From Litoreibacter ascidiaceicola (GTDB lineage Bacteria > Pseudomonadota > Alphaproteobacteria > Rhodobacterales > Rhodobacteraceae): a stretch of 64,000 bases of DNA. Position 1 is the first letter of the stretch. Each line of letters begins with the position of its first letter. Positions 1-9,757 of this stretch are shown one piece after another. A program made the translations under genes and the position numbers. The notes beneath the pieces are model-generated. The model was not told the DNA's origin, made no database searches, and was given only the letters and a program-made list of their open reading frames with translations. The stretch lies in contig NZ_FQUV01000001.1 of the NCBI RefSeq assembly GCF_900129235.1, positions 186,001 to 250,000 of the forward strand, in the 5' to 3' direction.

Positions 1-120
1 AAGGCCATCGACAAGGAAATCAAAGGCATCGTGAACGAGGCCGCCGAATTCTCCAAAGAAAGCCCGGAGCCCAGCTTGGACGAGCTTTACACAGACATCT
101 ATATGGAAGCGGAGGCTTAA
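1..120 (+). CDS. pdhA: Pyruvate dehydrogenase E1 alpha subunit, C-terminal 39 residues (partial)
   Basis: The frame is open from base 1 and stops at 118-120. The 39 residues end in SLDELYTDIYMEAEA, the usual acidic C-terminus of alphaproteobacterial E1 alpha. The next gene is E1 beta, starting 3 bases after the stop, so this is the first of the pdhA-pdhB-pdhC operon. E1 alpha binds thiamine diphosphate together with E1 beta and decarboxylates pyruvate. The identification rests on the tail and the position, because the catalytic part lies outside the window. Confidence 0.85.
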   Translation, partial: KAIDKEIKGIVNEAAEFSKESPEPSLDELYTDIYMEAEA

Positions 121-123
121 GAC

Positions 124-1497
124 ATGGCGACCGAAATTCTAATGCCCGCCCTCTCGCCCACCATGGAAGAAGGCACCCTTGCCAAATGGCTCGTGAAGGA
201 AGGCGACACTGTCTCCTCCGGCGACATTATGGCTGAAATAGAAACCGACAAAGCCACGATGGAATTTGAAGCCGTCGACGAAGGCATCATCGGCAAAATT
301 CTGATCGCGGAAGGCACCGAAGGCGTCAAAGTGAACACCGCCATCGCCATTCTGGTCGAGGAAGGCGAAAGCGCCGACGACGTTGAGGCGTCTTCTGGTG
401 GTGGGTCTGACGATGACGAGGACAAAGCCCCGATCGACGAGCCAATGTCCGCCAACCCCGGTGCGCCTGTTACGGTGGTTGTTCCCGCCGAAATGGACAT
501 CCCCGAAGGCACCGAAATGAAACCCACCACGGTCCGCGAAGCCTTGCGCGACGCCATGGCCGAGGAAATGCGCCGCAGCGAAGACGTGTTCCTGATGGGC
601 GAAGAAGTGGCCGAGTACCAAGGCGCTTACAAAATCTCCCAAGGGTTGCTGGACGAGTTCGGCGCCAAGCGGGTTATCGACACCCCCATCACCGAGCACG
701 GCTTTGCCGGTATCGGTGTCGGCGCTGCGTTCGGTGGTCTAAACCCGATCGTGGAGTTTATGACCTTCAACTTCGCCATGCAGGCGATTGACCATATCAT
801 CAACTCGGCGGCCAAGACGCTCTACATGTCCGGTGGCCAGATGGGGTGCCCGATTGTGTTCCGTGGCCCGAACGGGGCTGCTGCGCGCGTTGGTGCACAA
901 CACTCCCACGATTACGCCGCCTGGTATTCCCAAATCCCAGGTTTGAAAGTGGTCATGCCCTACTCGGCAGCCGACGCGAAAGGGTTGTTGAAATCCGCCA
1001 TTCGCGACCCGAATCCTGTCGTCTTCCTCGAAAACGAAATCCTCTACGGCCAGTCCTTCGATGTGCCTGTGATGGACGATTACACCGTGCCGTTGGGCAA
1101 AGCCAAAATTTGGCGCGAGGGAACGGATGTCACCATCGTCAGTTTCGGAATTGGCATGAAGTACGCCTTGGAAGCCGCTGATAAGTTGGCAGAAGACGGG
1201 ATCAACGCCGAAGTTCTGGATCTGCGCACGCTGCGCCCGATGGACACTGGTGCGATCATTGAAAGCGTCAAGAAGACCAACCGTTGCGTGACCGTGGAGG
1301 AAGGCTTCCCCGTCTGTTCTATCGGCAGTTACATCAGCTCGGTCCTGATGCAGGAAGCGTTCGACTACCTCGACGCCCCCGTTATCAATTGTACCGGCAA
1401 GGACGTGCCTATGCCGTATGCCGCGAACCTCGAAAAGCTGGCGCTGACGACGACCAAAGAGGTCATCGACGCCGTCAAAGCTGTCACCTACCGTTAA
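124..1497 (+). CDS. pdhB: Pyruvate dehydrogenase E1 component beta subunit with N-terminal lipoyl domain (457 aa)
   Basis: Residues 1-80 form a lipoyl domain with the acceptor lysine at K43 in ETDKATM. An acidic, Ser/Gly-rich linker follows to about residue 130, then a transketolase-like E1 beta domain ([53 protein letters not shown]). The ATG at 124 has a GGAGG-type site in the end of pdhA. An E1 beta carrying its own lipoyl domain is known in alphaproteobacteria and makes this longer than the usual E1 beta of about 330 residues. With E1 alpha it transfers the acetyl group from pyruvate to lipoyl lysine in the cytoplasmic complex. Confidence 0.97.
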   Translation: MATEILMPALSPTMEEGTLAKWLVKEGDTVSSGDIMAEIETDKATMEFEAVDEGIIGKILIAEGTEGVKVNTAIAILVEEGESADDVEASSGGGSDDDEDKAPIDEPMSANPGAPVTVVVPAEMDIPEGTEMKPTTVREALRDAMAEEMRRSEDVFLMGEEVAEYQGAYKISQGLLDEFGAKRVIDTPITEHGFAGIGVGAAFGGLNPIVEFMTFNFAMQAIDHIINSAAKTLYMSGGQMGCPIVFRGPNGAAARVGAQHSHDYAAWYSQIPGLKVVMPYSAADAKGLLKSAIRDPNPVVFLENEILYGQSFDVPVMDDYTVPLGKAKIWREGTDVTIVSFGIGMKYALEAADKLAEDGINAEVLDLRTLRPMDTGAIIESVKKTNRCVTVEEGFPVCSIGSYISSVLMQEAFDYLDAPVINCTGKDVPMPYAANLEKLALTTTKEVIDAVKAVTYR

Positions 1498-1509
1498 GGA
1501 GCGTAGATC

Positions 1510-2814
1510 ATGCCAATCGAAATTCTCATGCCCGCGCTCTCGCCCACGATGGAAGAGGGCACATTGGCCAAATGGCTGGTGAAGGAAGGCGACACCGTCA
1601 ACTCCGGCGACATCATGGCCGAAATCGAAACCGACAAGGCGACCATGGAGTTCGAAGCCGTGGATGAGGGCGTAGTCGGCAAGATCCTCATCGCGGAAGG
1701 CACTGACGGCGTGAAGGTGAACACGCCCATCGCTGTGCTGCTGGAAGATGGCGAAAGCGCCGATGACATCGGCAAAGCGTCCTCGTCCACCCCGAAAGAA
1801 GAGCCCAAAGCTGCACCAGAAGATGCAAAGCAGGATGCTCCTGTCGAAAAATCTTCCCCCGCGGCCCCTGCTCGCGCAGATGGTGATCGCGTTTTCGCAT
1901 CACCTCTGGCGCGTCGCATCGCGGCGGATAAGGGCATTGATCTTGCAGATGTCAAAGGCTCCGGCCCCAAGGGCCGCATCGTCAAAGCCGACGTGGAAGG
2001 TGCGACCGCTGCCCCCAAGAAAGCCGATACAGCAGCGCCCGCTGCGTCTTCGGCAGCGCCCGCGGGTGCCGCAATGGCCGCAGGACCGACAACCGACCAA
2101 GTGCGCAAGATGTACGAAGGCCGCGAATACGAAGAACAGCCGCTGGACGGCATGCGCAAAACCATTGCCGCACGTCTGACAGAGGCCAAGCAATCGGTGC
2201 CGCATTTCTACCTGCGCCGCGACATCCAACTGGATGCGCTGCTCAAATTCCGCTCCACTTTGAACAAAACGCTGGAGCCACGGGGCATCAAACTGTCCGT
2301 TAACGACTTCATCATCAAAGCCTGCGCGCTGGCGTTGCAGCAAGTACCGGATGCGAACGCTGTTTGGGCGGGTGACCGTACGCTAAGCCTGAAACCATCG
2401 GACGTTGCAGTCGCCGTAGCCATTGAGGGCGGGCTGTTCACACCGGTGTTGAAAGACGCCGAGATGAAGTCGCTGTCAGCGCTATCGACCGAGATGAAAG
2501 ACCTTGCTGCGCGTTCCCGTGACCGCAAACTGGCCCCGCATGAATATATGGGCGGCAGCTTCGCGATCTCGAACCTAGGCATGTTCGGCATCGACAATTT
2601 CGACGCCATCATCAACCCGCCTCACGCCGCAATTCTGGCAGTTGGTGCCGGAGCCAAGAAACCCGTTGTTGGTGAAGACGGTGAGTTGAAGGTCGCGACA
2701 GTGATGTCCACGACGCTCAGCGTCGATCATCGTGTGATCGACGGGGCGCTCGGGGCCAACCTGCTCAATGCGATCAAGGACAATCTTGAAAACCCGATGG
2801 GCATGCTTGCATAA
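1510..2814 (+). CDS. pdhC: Dihydrolipoamide acetyltransferase, E2 of pyruvate dehydrogenase (434 aa)
   Basis: The lipoyl domain is at residues 1-80 (K43 in ETDKATM). An Ala/Pro/Lys linker follows, then a peripheral-subunit-binding domain at about 128-165 ([28 protein letters not shown]), a second Ala/Pro linker, and the catalytic domain to the end. The active-site motif DHRVIDG is near the C-terminus (His about 407). It forms the core of the complex and makes acetyl-CoA. The start has AAGGAG upstream and lies 12 bases after pdhB. Its lipoyl domain is almost the same as that of pdhB. The E3 gene is not in the window. Confidence 0.97.
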   Translation: MPIEILMPALSPTMEEGTLAKWLVKEGDTVNSGDIMAEIETDKATMEFEAVDEGVVGKILIAEGTDGVKVNTPIAVLLEDGESADDIGKASSSTPKEEPKAAPEDAKQDAPVEKSSPAAPARADGDRVFASPLARRIAADKGIDLADVKGSGPKGRIVKADVEGATAAPKKADTAAPAASSAAPAGAAMAAGPTTDQVRKMYEGREYEEQPLDGMRKTIAARLTEAKQSVPHFYLRRDIQLDALLKFRSTLNKTLEPRGIKLSVNDFIIKACALALQQVPDANAVWAGDRTLSLKPSDVAVAVAIEGGLFTPVLKDAEMKSLSALSTEMKDLAARSRDRKLAPHEYMGGSFAISNLGMFGIDNFDAIINPPHAAILAVGAGAKKPVVGEDGELKVATVMSTTLSVDHRVIDGALGANLLNAIKDNLENPMGMLA

Positions 2815-2848
2815 CAAAAAAAGGCCGGATCGTTTGATCCGGCCTTTT
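2814..2848. terminator. Bidirectional intrinsic terminator between pdhC and cysE
   Basis: An 11-bp perfect stem (AAGGCCGGATC / GATCCGGCCTT) with loop GTTT lies at 2821-2846. On the minus strand it is followed by eight T, which ends cysE transcription. On the plus strand four T follow, serving pdhC. Confidence 0.9.
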
Positions 2849-2866
2849 AAGATTTAATCTTTTGTA

Positions 2867-3676
2867 TCAGCCCTTTGTGCCAATCATTTGATCCATAGAG
2901 ATTGAAGGATGAGTGCAACCGGCTTCGCCGACGATCTTGGCAGGAACCCCCGCCACAGTCTTCATCGGAGGCACCGCTTCCAGCACAACAGACCCTGCCG
3001 CCACGCGAGAGCAGTAGCCCACGGTGATGTTACCCAACACCTTCGCACCGGCACCTATCAGCACACCGTTTTCAATTTTCGGATGACGATCATCATGCTC
3101 TTTACCCGTCCCGCCCAGCGTGACCGAGTGCAGCATCGAGACGTTGTCGCCCACAACCGCCGTCTCGCCAATGACGATCGAGTGGGCGTGGTCAATCATG
3201 ATGCCTTTGCCGATCCGCGCTGCAGGATGGATATCCACCCCAAATGCTTCAGACGTCCGCATTTGCACGAAATAGGACATGTCCTTGCGGCCCTGGTTCC
3301 AAAGCCAGTGACCAATGCGATACGCTTGGATCGCCTGAAATCCTTTGAAGAACAGCACTGGCTGCAAGAAGCGATCACAGGCCGGATCACGGTCGAACAC
3401 CGCGACAATATCCGCCCGCGCAGCCTCGCCCAGCCATGGGTCCGCAGCATAGGCCTCATCCGTAATCTCGCGCAAGATTTGCTCGGACATTTCCGGTGAA
3501 GCCAGCTTTTGTGAAAAGCGGTAGGCTAAGGCCGATTCAAGCTTCTCATGATGTAGCAATGAGCCGTGGATCAAACCGCCCAGAAGTGGCTCAGCAGCAA
3601 TGGCCGCACGCGCTTCTTCTGTGATCTGAGCCCAGACCGGATCGATCTCCGCCAGTTTGGGGTTGGAATGTGCCAT
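2867..3676 (-). CDS. cysE: Serine O-acetyltransferase (269 aa)
   Basis: The N-terminal helical part (IDPVWAQITEEARAAIAAEPLL, LIHGSLLHHEKLESALAYR) is the SATase N-domain. The C-terminal half is a left-handed hexapeptide-repeat helix with the acetyltransferase signature (DIHPAARIGKGIMIDHAHSI, IGAGAKVLGNITVGYCSRVAAGSVV). It acetylates L-serine with acetyl-CoA as the first step of cysteine synthesis. I chose the ATG at 3676 rather than the GTG one codon upstream because AAAGGAAAAG precedes it at normal spacing. It is co-oriented with the GTA cluster, which ends 107 bases upstream, so read-through is possible. Confidence 0.95.
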   Translation of the reverse strand: MAHSNPKLAEIDPVWAQITEEARAAIAAEPLLGGLIHGSLLHHEKLESALAYRFSQKLASPEMSEQILREITDEAYAADPWLGEAARADIVAVFDRDPACDRFLQPVLFFKGFQAIQAYRIGHWLWNQGRKDMSYFVQMRTSEAFGVDIHPAARIGKGIMIDHAHSIVIGETAVVGDNVSMLHSVTLGGTGKEHDDRHPKIENGVLIGAGAKVLGNITVGYCSRVAAGSVVLEAVPPMKTVAGVPAKIVGEAGCTHPSISMDQMIGTKG

Positions 3677-3782
3677 CACTTTTCCTTTCGGGTGTTCCCG
3701 TATACTTACACCACATAGGTAAAATCTGGCAATTCCAAACCCCTGTCACGCGCAAAAGCGTGATAACTCCAATCACCGTCAG

Positions 3783-4493
3783 TTATGCTCGCGGAACATC
3801 GAACCGCAGCAGGTGCACTGACAGCCGTATCGTACCTGCCGCAAAATCCCCACCATTCGCCGTTAACTTCAACTGGGTGTTGCTATAGTAGGCTTGCGGT
3901 TGGCTCGTCAGTCCGCGCACCCACGACCCTGTACCGATCCCGTAGCCCGACCCGTATCGTGTGTCCGAGACATCAACCCCTAACGACCAATCGCTCAACG
4001 TTCCCGTGATTGCTGTAACAACCAATCCTGTAACCGCCAGAACCACCGATCCTTGAGGAATAACAAAGCCGGTCAATGCAGTCGTCCCCGCGCTCAGGTC
4101 GAAATCGAACTCCACTGTCTCCGCCCGCATGGCCGCACCAAAGGGCGATGACGACAATACATTGTCGAGCCATTCTGTGCCGTCAAAACTAACGCTCACG
4201 GCTTCATCGCTGACATATAGCCGCCAACCGGACAAGGGTGTCAGGAAATCCCAGCCACCATTCAGATAGAACGCCAGTTTTCCATCCTCACCATCCCAGG
4301 CATTCACACCCCCAAGGGGCACAAGATAACACGTGCCCTCCTCCACGATTGCCGGTGGCGTCGCCAAGGATCGGCTGACCACGCTCAATTGCAACGCCGC
4401 ATCAATGCGGGCGAGCGCCTCGTTCACCGTGACATGTTTCTGGGCCTGCGATGCCGCAAGCAAGGGAAGTTTTAGGGTTGCTGTATCAGCCAT
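3783..4493 (-). CDS. DUF2793 domain protein at the end of the GTA cluster (236 aa)
   Basis: The N-terminus (LPLLAASQAQKHVTVNEALARID) is the conserved start of DUF2793, a family found beside GTA and phage tail genes. The middle is rich in Trp, Gly and Asp and beta-strand-like; the C-terminal third (ANGGDFAAGTIRLSVHLLRFDVPRA) resembles carbohydrate-binding or fibre modules. The start overlaps the end of g15 by 8 bases, so the two are translationally coupled. A role as a tail-tip or head-fibre accessory is inference from context. No signal peptide is seen. Confidence 0.85.
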   Translation of the reverse strand: MADTATLKLPLLAASQAQKHVTVNEALARIDAALQLSVVSRSLATPPAIVEEGTCYLVPLGGVNAWDGEDGKLAFYLNGGWDFLTPLSGWRLYVSDEAVSVSFDGTEWLDNVLSSSPFGAAMRAETVEFDFDLSAGTTALTGFVIPQGSVVLAVTGLVVTAITGTLSDWSLGVDVSDTRYGSGYGIGTGSWVRGLTSQPQAYYSNTQLKLTANGGDFAAGTIRLSVHLLRFDVPRA

Positions 4494-7400
4494 TGATTTC
4501 GATCCTTGAATAAAGTCCCGGTCCGAAGCGCAAGGACACCTGCGCCACTTCGATGTTGTAAGGGCCGGTCAGGCCGTCTGCTGTTTGTGCAGCGCTGGCA
4601 TAGGTCCAAATCGGCGTTCCGACTTCTGTCTCCCGCACAACGCTGCCACCTTGAGACACACGCACCACGTATCTTTCCGCCTCTTCGCCGAGCGGAACCT
4701 CGACAGAGGCCCAGCTGTCGCCATCGACCCGCGTTCTGCGTATCCAACTCACCTCTAGATCAGCGCCAAACCTGCGGGATTTGAGATGCGCCGGCGCATA
4801 GGGTCGAAGTCCAACACCCTGAAATGCTTCGACATAATATCGAAATGACGGATCGTCATAGGGCCGCAGAGACGGCCCGATCCGGTAATGCCGCGCCAAT
4901 TCGCGTGATGATAGTTCCATGCCGATCTGTGCCGGACCACCGTCAAGCATCACAAAGCGGCTCCCCACTGGCCAGCTATCAGGCGTCAGCCCGTCGCTGC
5001 CTGCTTGTCCGCGCAACAGGTCGGAAAGGTCATATGTATTTGCTGCCACAAGATTTGCTGACGCGAACTGGATGATTTCCCAGCGCTCCGACGACCCATC
5101 GCCGATGGCAGCGACATTCGCCCCGTTCAACACTGCGTCCCGCGACACGGAGTTGAGCGAAGCTCCGGACATGGTGACCCGCAACGGCTCTCCTCGTTGC
5201 CACAAGCCACCCTCCGCACGCCCGAGCGAAGTGGCCAATACGCCCATGCGCGCAGGGGTCTCTATCACTGTATTCAACGCGTAACCGCTATCCTCAGACG
5301 AACTGTAAACAGCAACCCCGCCTGGCCAAGGTCGTGCAGATGCGGCAACATAAGGCGCGTGGGCAACCTCGTCCCCTTTAAGCAGTGGAAGGTCCATAAA
5401 CTGGGCCGATACTGGCACCGGCACCGAGAACGGGCGCACCTCTCCGACGCTTTCGACCGCTTCGCTGGGCGTGTATATCTGCCGCTCTACCCGCACGGCT
5501 TCAATCCGACGAGCGCCCCGATCCTCCACGCGGTCGACGCGGTACAGCGTCTGGTCTCCACGGGCATCAGTCAGCTCAGCCAAATCGCCAGCGCGCAGGT
5601 CACTGCGTGACGGTGGTAAAGAAAAGCTCACCCCGTCGCGCGCAACACGCGCCTCCGACAACCACCGCTCTGCAATCGTGGTTGCCTCGGCGTCGGTCAA
5701 GGCCAGCGGCAACTCGTTTTGCGTCACGTCCGCATTGCCATCATGGGGGAACCTCGCATCCGAAACACGCGCCACAAACTCCCCCTCGGCCTCGACATAT
5801 CCAAGGCGCACCTCGCCTACGGTTTCGGCCTCAGGCGCACGCACCTGTTCAAGCACCGCTTCTTGTCCGTCAACAACGAACTCAGACGCGTCCACCGTCT
5901 GCTTGTTGGCCTCTTTGCGTGCTTGGAATACCACCTTGCCACCGCGCTCGATTGCATCGAACCCCAGCGCGATCATCAAGGGCTGCAAGGCCGAGCGCGG
6001 CGTGTCGAACTCGGCAACACTGAAACCGCGCACTACCCCGTGCAAATCGCTCGCGTTATATTCCGACAGCCCGACACTCTCGCAAAGCTCTCCCACCACA
6101 TGCGCGAGTGGCATCACCGACGTGCGGCCCGTAAGCCAATGTCCCGTCACGTGGTTTTGACCGTCGCTCCAAACGGACAGGTTGCTTGGAAAGTCCGGCC
6201 ATGGTCTTGCATCCCACGCCCATACGAAAGCCCGCGACATGTCGACCATGGGCCCATCATAAATGGGGCTTATGGGGTTATTGTCTGTGGACCCGAAGAA
6301 CCCGTAGTAGGCGCGCAGGTACTGCATCTGGACGTAGTCGTCCCGCTTACCCTTGGAAAAATACGGGATAGCGCTCTCGCTCGACTTCGGATCAAGGAAC
6401 TTGTTGGGCTGGTTCGGCCCCTTGTCAATCGCAGCACATCCCATTTCGGTAAACCAGATGGGTTTGGACTGCGGTTCCCAAGCGCTCGACACCGAGGAGC
6501 GCATGCCGCCAACGCGGTCATGATGCGCTTGCCCCCACCAGTTCCATAGATCTTTGTAGCGATACACCCATGGCTCCCCGTGGGCGCCATCTTCAATTGG
6601 TGTTCGTATCTGTAGGGCCCGCTCCTCGTCGTCGCGGTAGTACCAATCATACCCCTCACCCCCGCGAATATTGGCGCGCAGGTAATCCAGATCATAAATC
6701 GAGCCGGCCTTCGCATCCAAATGCGCATCGCCGTCCCGCCAGTCCGCGATGGGCATGTAATTGTCGATGCCCACGAAATCGATCTCGTCATCTGCCCAAA
6801 GCGGGTCCAGATGGTACAGTAAATCACCAGACCCGTCCTGCGGTTGATAACCGGCATATTCCGACCAATCCGCAGCGTAGCCGATCTTGACGTCCGGTCC
6901 CAAAATGCCGCGCACGTCACCTGCAAGAACTCGCAGCGCCTCAACCGCAGGAAAGCTCCCGCTATCATCGCGAATTTGCGTAAGCCCGCGCATCTCAGAG
7001 CCGATGCAAAACGCATCAACACCACCAGACGCCGCGCAAAGATGCGCATAGTGTAGGATGAACCGGCGATAGGAATACTCGGCGGGGCCGCTATAGCTCA
7101 CCGCGCCATCATCCACCGTGAAATCGGAAACCTGCGCACTCCCCATGAACGCGGCAACCTCGGCATAAGCCGCCGCCGTGCCATCGGTCGAGCCCCCAAC
7201 GCCCACGGCTCGGTCGGACGTGATCCTGCCCCGCCACGGCAGCGCGGGTTGCCCCGTATCCCCGCTATAGGGATCAGGCAGCGTATTTCCCTCGACCTGG
7301 TCCATCAGGATGAACGGGTAGAACATCACATCTTGGCCGGCATTTTTCAGCGCGGCAATCGCCTCAATGACCGAGGCATCCGACGGCGTCCCCCCGTAGA

Positions 7401-8439
7401 TCGGTGCGCCGTCTACACGTGCAACCGCTTCGGCCTGTTCACGGGCTATGCCCGAGACCGACCAAACCGATGGGTCAGCCCCACCGACGGGCGTGCTTCC
7501 GATTGAGAAGTTGCCGTCCGCTTTATCCTCCACCTTCGGGGTTATCTTGCAATGCCCAGCGCGTAAATCATCACCAAACCAGCTCACCACCAGCGAAGTA
7601 GAGCGGCAGTTTGGCAGCTCCCCCGTCAAAGCATCCAGCGACGACACCAAATCCGGCACGCCTTCCGCGCTGTTCACATTCGCGGCGGTTTCTTCACCCA
7701 ACGCGCCCTTGCGGTAGATCGGTGTCGTCGCCAAGGCAAACTCTCCCGAACCCGGCATTAATGCGACGGCTTCGACAATATCCGACATCAGCGGCTCGCT
7801 CACGCCTTCGGCACGAGACGGGCGGATCACCTCGAAGGTCAGTTGCGGCACTCGGTTACCAAATTCGCTCAGATCCATGTCTTCAATCACGACATAAGCA
7901 AGACCACGATAAGCGGGGATGGTGCCTTCCCCTTCAATGGCGCTCATCACGGGGTCGGGCTGCTGCTCCTTGCTTCCGGTGTAAACCCGCAAGCTCAGGT
8001 CGGATTTGCGAATAATCGTCCCATCTGCCCATATCCGCCCGACCCGTGCGATTTCGCCTTCGCACAAAGCAACGGCAATAGAGATGCAGTAGCTGTACTG
8101 CCGGCTGGTCGCCTTCGGCCCGCCCCCCTTGCCACCGCGTTGTTCGGTAACGGTAACTTTTTCTTTGAACTGCGAGGTCCAAATCACGTTGCCCGGCACC
8201 CGCATCCGTCCGAAAACGCGCGGCACGACGCTGCCCTCGCTGGCCCCCATCACCCGCATCCGGTCCAAGCGACCCGTCTCGACCGTCTGGGAACCACTCC
8301 CCATCAAACGCTGGTCAATGGCACGTCCGATGGTCGCGCCAATCGCCCGCCCGATCACGACCGAGCTAATCCCGAACGCCCCACTGCCCAAAACGCCGCC
8401 AACAGCGGCCCCTGCCGCGGAGAGAAGTATCGTTGCCAT
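4486..8439 (-). CDS. GTA baseplate megatron protein, g15 (1317 aa)
   Basis: This is the largest gene of the cluster. The N-terminus is a hydrophobic Gly/Ala-rich helix (about 1-45), followed by a tail-tip fold (RVFGRMRVPGNVIWTSQF). Around 430-760 there is a TIM-barrel, glycoside-hydrolase-like domain (FCIGSEMRGLTQIRDDSG, DFVGIDNYMPIADWRDGD, PIWFTEMGCAAIDKG). Phage-tail and Rossmann-like modules follow to the C-terminus. The length matches RcGTA g15, the baseplate protein at the tail tip that contacts the recipient cell and lets DNA pass. The start overlaps the g14 stop by one base (TGATG-type). Confidence 0.93.
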   Translation of the reverse strand: MATILLSAAGAAVGGVLGSGAFGISSVVIGRAIGATIGRAIDQRLMGSGSQTVETGRLDRMRVMGASEGSVVPRVFGRMRVPGNVIWTSQFKEKVTVTEQRGGKGGGPKATSRQYSYCISIAVALCEGEIARVGRIWADGTIIRKSDLSLRVYTGSKEQQPDPVMSAIEGEGTIPAYRGLAYVVIEDMDLSEFGNRVPQLTFEVIRPSRAEGVSEPLMSDIVEAVALMPGSGEFALATTPIYRKGALGEETAANVNSAEGVPDLVSSLDALTGELPNCRSTSLVVSWFGDDLRAGHCKITPKVEDKADGNFSIGSTPVGGADPSVWSVSGIAREQAEAVARVDGAPIYGGTPSDASVIEAIAALKNAGQDVMFYPFILMDQVEGNTLPDPYSGDTGQPALPWRGRITSDRAVGVGGSTDGTAAAYAEVAAFMGSAQVSDFTVDDGAVSYSGPAEYSYRRFILHYAHLCAASGGVDAFCIGSEMRGLTQIRDDSGSFPAVEALRVLAGDVRGILGPDVKIGYAADWSEYAGYQPQDGSGDLLYHLDPLWADDEIDFVGIDNYMPIADWRDGDAHLDAKAGSIYDLDYLRANIRGGEGYDWYYRDDEERALQIRTPIEDGAHGEPWVYRYKDLWNWWGQAHHDRVGGMRSSVSSAWEPQSKPIWFTEMGCAAIDKGPNQPNKFLDPKSSESAIPYFSKGKRDDYVQMQYLRAYYGFFGSTDNNPISPIYDGPMVDMSRAFVWAWDARPWPDFPSNLSVWSDGQNHVTGHWLTGRTSVMPLAHVVGELCESVGLSEYNASDLHGVVRGFSVAEFDTPRSALQPLMIALGFDAIERGGKVVFQARKEANKQTVDASEFVVDGQEAVLEQVRAPEAETVGEVRLGYVEAEGEFVARVSDARFPHDGNADVTQNELPLALTDAEATTIAERWLSEARVARDGVSFSLPPSRSDLRAGDLAELTDARGDQTLYRVDRVEDRGARRIEAVRVERQIYTPSEAVESVGEVRPFSVPVPVSAQFMDLPLLKGDEVAHAPYVAASARPWPGGVAVYSSSEDSGYALNTVIETPARMGVLATSLGRAEGGLWQRGEPLRVTMSGASLNSVSRDAVLNGANVAAIGDGSSERWEIIQFASANLVAANTYDLSDLLRGQAGSDGLTPDSWPVGSRFVMLDGGPAQIGMELSSRELARHYRIGPSLRPYDDPSFRYYVEAFQGVGLRPYAPAHLKSRRFGADLEVSWIRRTRVDGDSWASVEVPLGEEAERYVVRVSQGGSVVRETEVGTPIWTYASAAQTADGLTGPYNIEVAQVSLRFGPGLYSRIEING

Positions 8440-8885
8440 CAGCTACCTGCTTTCGGAAATTCAAATCGCGCGACGACGCGCCGTGCCCAAGGCTCCGAAA
8501 ACGGAGACTCCACTACCCCATGCCCCGAATAGGCATGGATAAATTTCGGGGCTTCCCCCAAGACCGAGGCAATCCCCAGATGCTTGGCCACCCCCTGCTC
8601 TCGCATGCGAAACAGCACCACGTCGCCTAGCGCGGCCTCATCCCGCACCTTGGCAACCAGCCGCCGCCGCGCCGCTGCCCACAAACGCTCCTCGCCCTGA
8701 GGCTCTGACCAGTCTGCCGAATATGCAGGCACGTGTTCAGGCTCTGCACCATAAACAGCCCGCCACACCCCGCGCAAAAGGCCAAGGCAATCCGCCCCCG
8801 CCCCCTTGCAACTCGCTTGGTGGCGATAGGGCGTGCCGATCCATGCCCGCGCCTCCTGCACGATCTGTTCAGACACCCCACTCAT
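8439..8885 (-). CDS. GTA NlpC/P60 cell-wall peptidase, g14 (148 aa)
   Basis: A single NlpC/P60 domain. The catalytic cysteine is C33 in GAGADCLGLLRGVWR and the histidine is in GVAKHLGIASV. The protein has no signal peptide, as expected for a particle-borne enzyme. In RcGTA the homologue sits in the baseplate and cuts peptidoglycan of the recipient. It overlaps g13 by 4 bases (ATGA) and g15 by one base. Confidence 0.93.
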   Translation of the reverse strand: MSGVSEQIVQEARAWIGTPYRHQASCKGAGADCLGLLRGVWRAVYGAEPEHVPAYSADWSEPQGEERLWAAARRRLVAKVRDEAALGDVVLFRMREQGVAKHLGIASVLGEAPKFIHAYSGHGVVESPFSEPWARRVVARFEFPKAGS

Positions 8886-9757
8886 TTGTAACGGCTCCCA
8901 CCATCATTCGCGCCCGAGTCCTGTGGGTAGGTCATCAACCAATCCTCCCCCGGAATATGCGGAAACCCTTGAAAGTTCTCGATGTTCTGAAACTTCAAAC
9001 GACAGGTCTCGATCCGCTTGTCGCACCCTGCTTCCAGCAGCACGGTATCACCGACCTCAACAGGCATCCGCAACTCTTCCCAAAGCTCGATCACCCGCGC
9101 GCCATCCACGATGCGGTCATTTTTGACCATCGCCACCAGCCCGTCAGCCTGCCCCGACCGCACTTCAAGACGTCCGCGTTCGAACCAGCGATCATCAAAT
9201 CCAGCTAGGGACGCAAAACGGAACACCCGCCCCGCCTCAACTTGCTCAACCGCAACTTCCGTCCGGTAGCCAGCGGCGCTCAAATTCACGCAACAGCGCT
9301 TGTCCCCCAAAACAGCCTGACACGGCTTCTGATACACCCGCCCCACAGGTGTGTTCAGTACCTCCGACAGCCCGCGCAGCTCCGCATGAAACGCGCCATC
9401 CGCCCGCTTCAACTCCCCGATGGAGCCTTTGAACTGCACCTCCCGCGCCGCCACGTCGCGCCAGTTCACCAGCCACGCCGTCACCTCCGACCCGTCAAAG
9501 CGCCCCGCGTTGATATCAGCATCGGTCACCGCGTCATCCGAGAGCGCTCCGACGGCTTCAGTGTTGTCGACCGCGAGCCCAGTGACCTGCTGCAACGCAC
9601 TTGCCGTCAGTCCTGTATCAGCCTTGAAGTCCACCCCTTCAAAGGACAGACCTTCGTCATGGTCTGTAAAGCCGAACACTCGCCCGTCGCGCCGCATCAC
9701 CGCCCAGCAGCGGCATACAGTCGTCAGCCCACCCGCAAGATGCTCCTGCAAACTCAT
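8882..9757 (-). CDS. GTA baseplate hub protein, g13, DUF2163/BR0599 family (291 aa)
   Basis: The N-terminal DUF2163 part carries FGFTDHDEGLSFEGVDFKA, a typical family signature. The C-terminal BR0599-type part has cysteines in QKPCQAVLGDKRCCVN and GCDKRIETCR, a spacing like that of lambda gpL, which binds an iron-sulfur cluster. In RcGTA this is the hub connecting the tail tube to the megatron. It overlaps g12 and g14 by 4 bases each, so g12-g15 form a tight coupled set. Confidence 0.92.
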   Translation of the reverse strand: MSLQEHLAGGLTTVCRCWAVMRRDGRVFGFTDHDEGLSFEGVDFKADTGLTASALQQVTGLAVDNTEAVGALSDDAVTDADINAGRFDGSEVTAWLVNWRDVAAREVQFKGSIGELKRADGAFHAELRGLSEVLNTPVGRVYQKPCQAVLGDKRCCVNLSAAGYRTEVAVEQVEAGRVFRFASLAGFDDRWFERGRLEVRSGQADGLVAMVKNDRIVDGARVIELWEELRMPVEVGDTVLLEAGCDKRIETCRLKFQNIENFQGFPHIPGEDWLMTYPQDSGANDGGSRYK

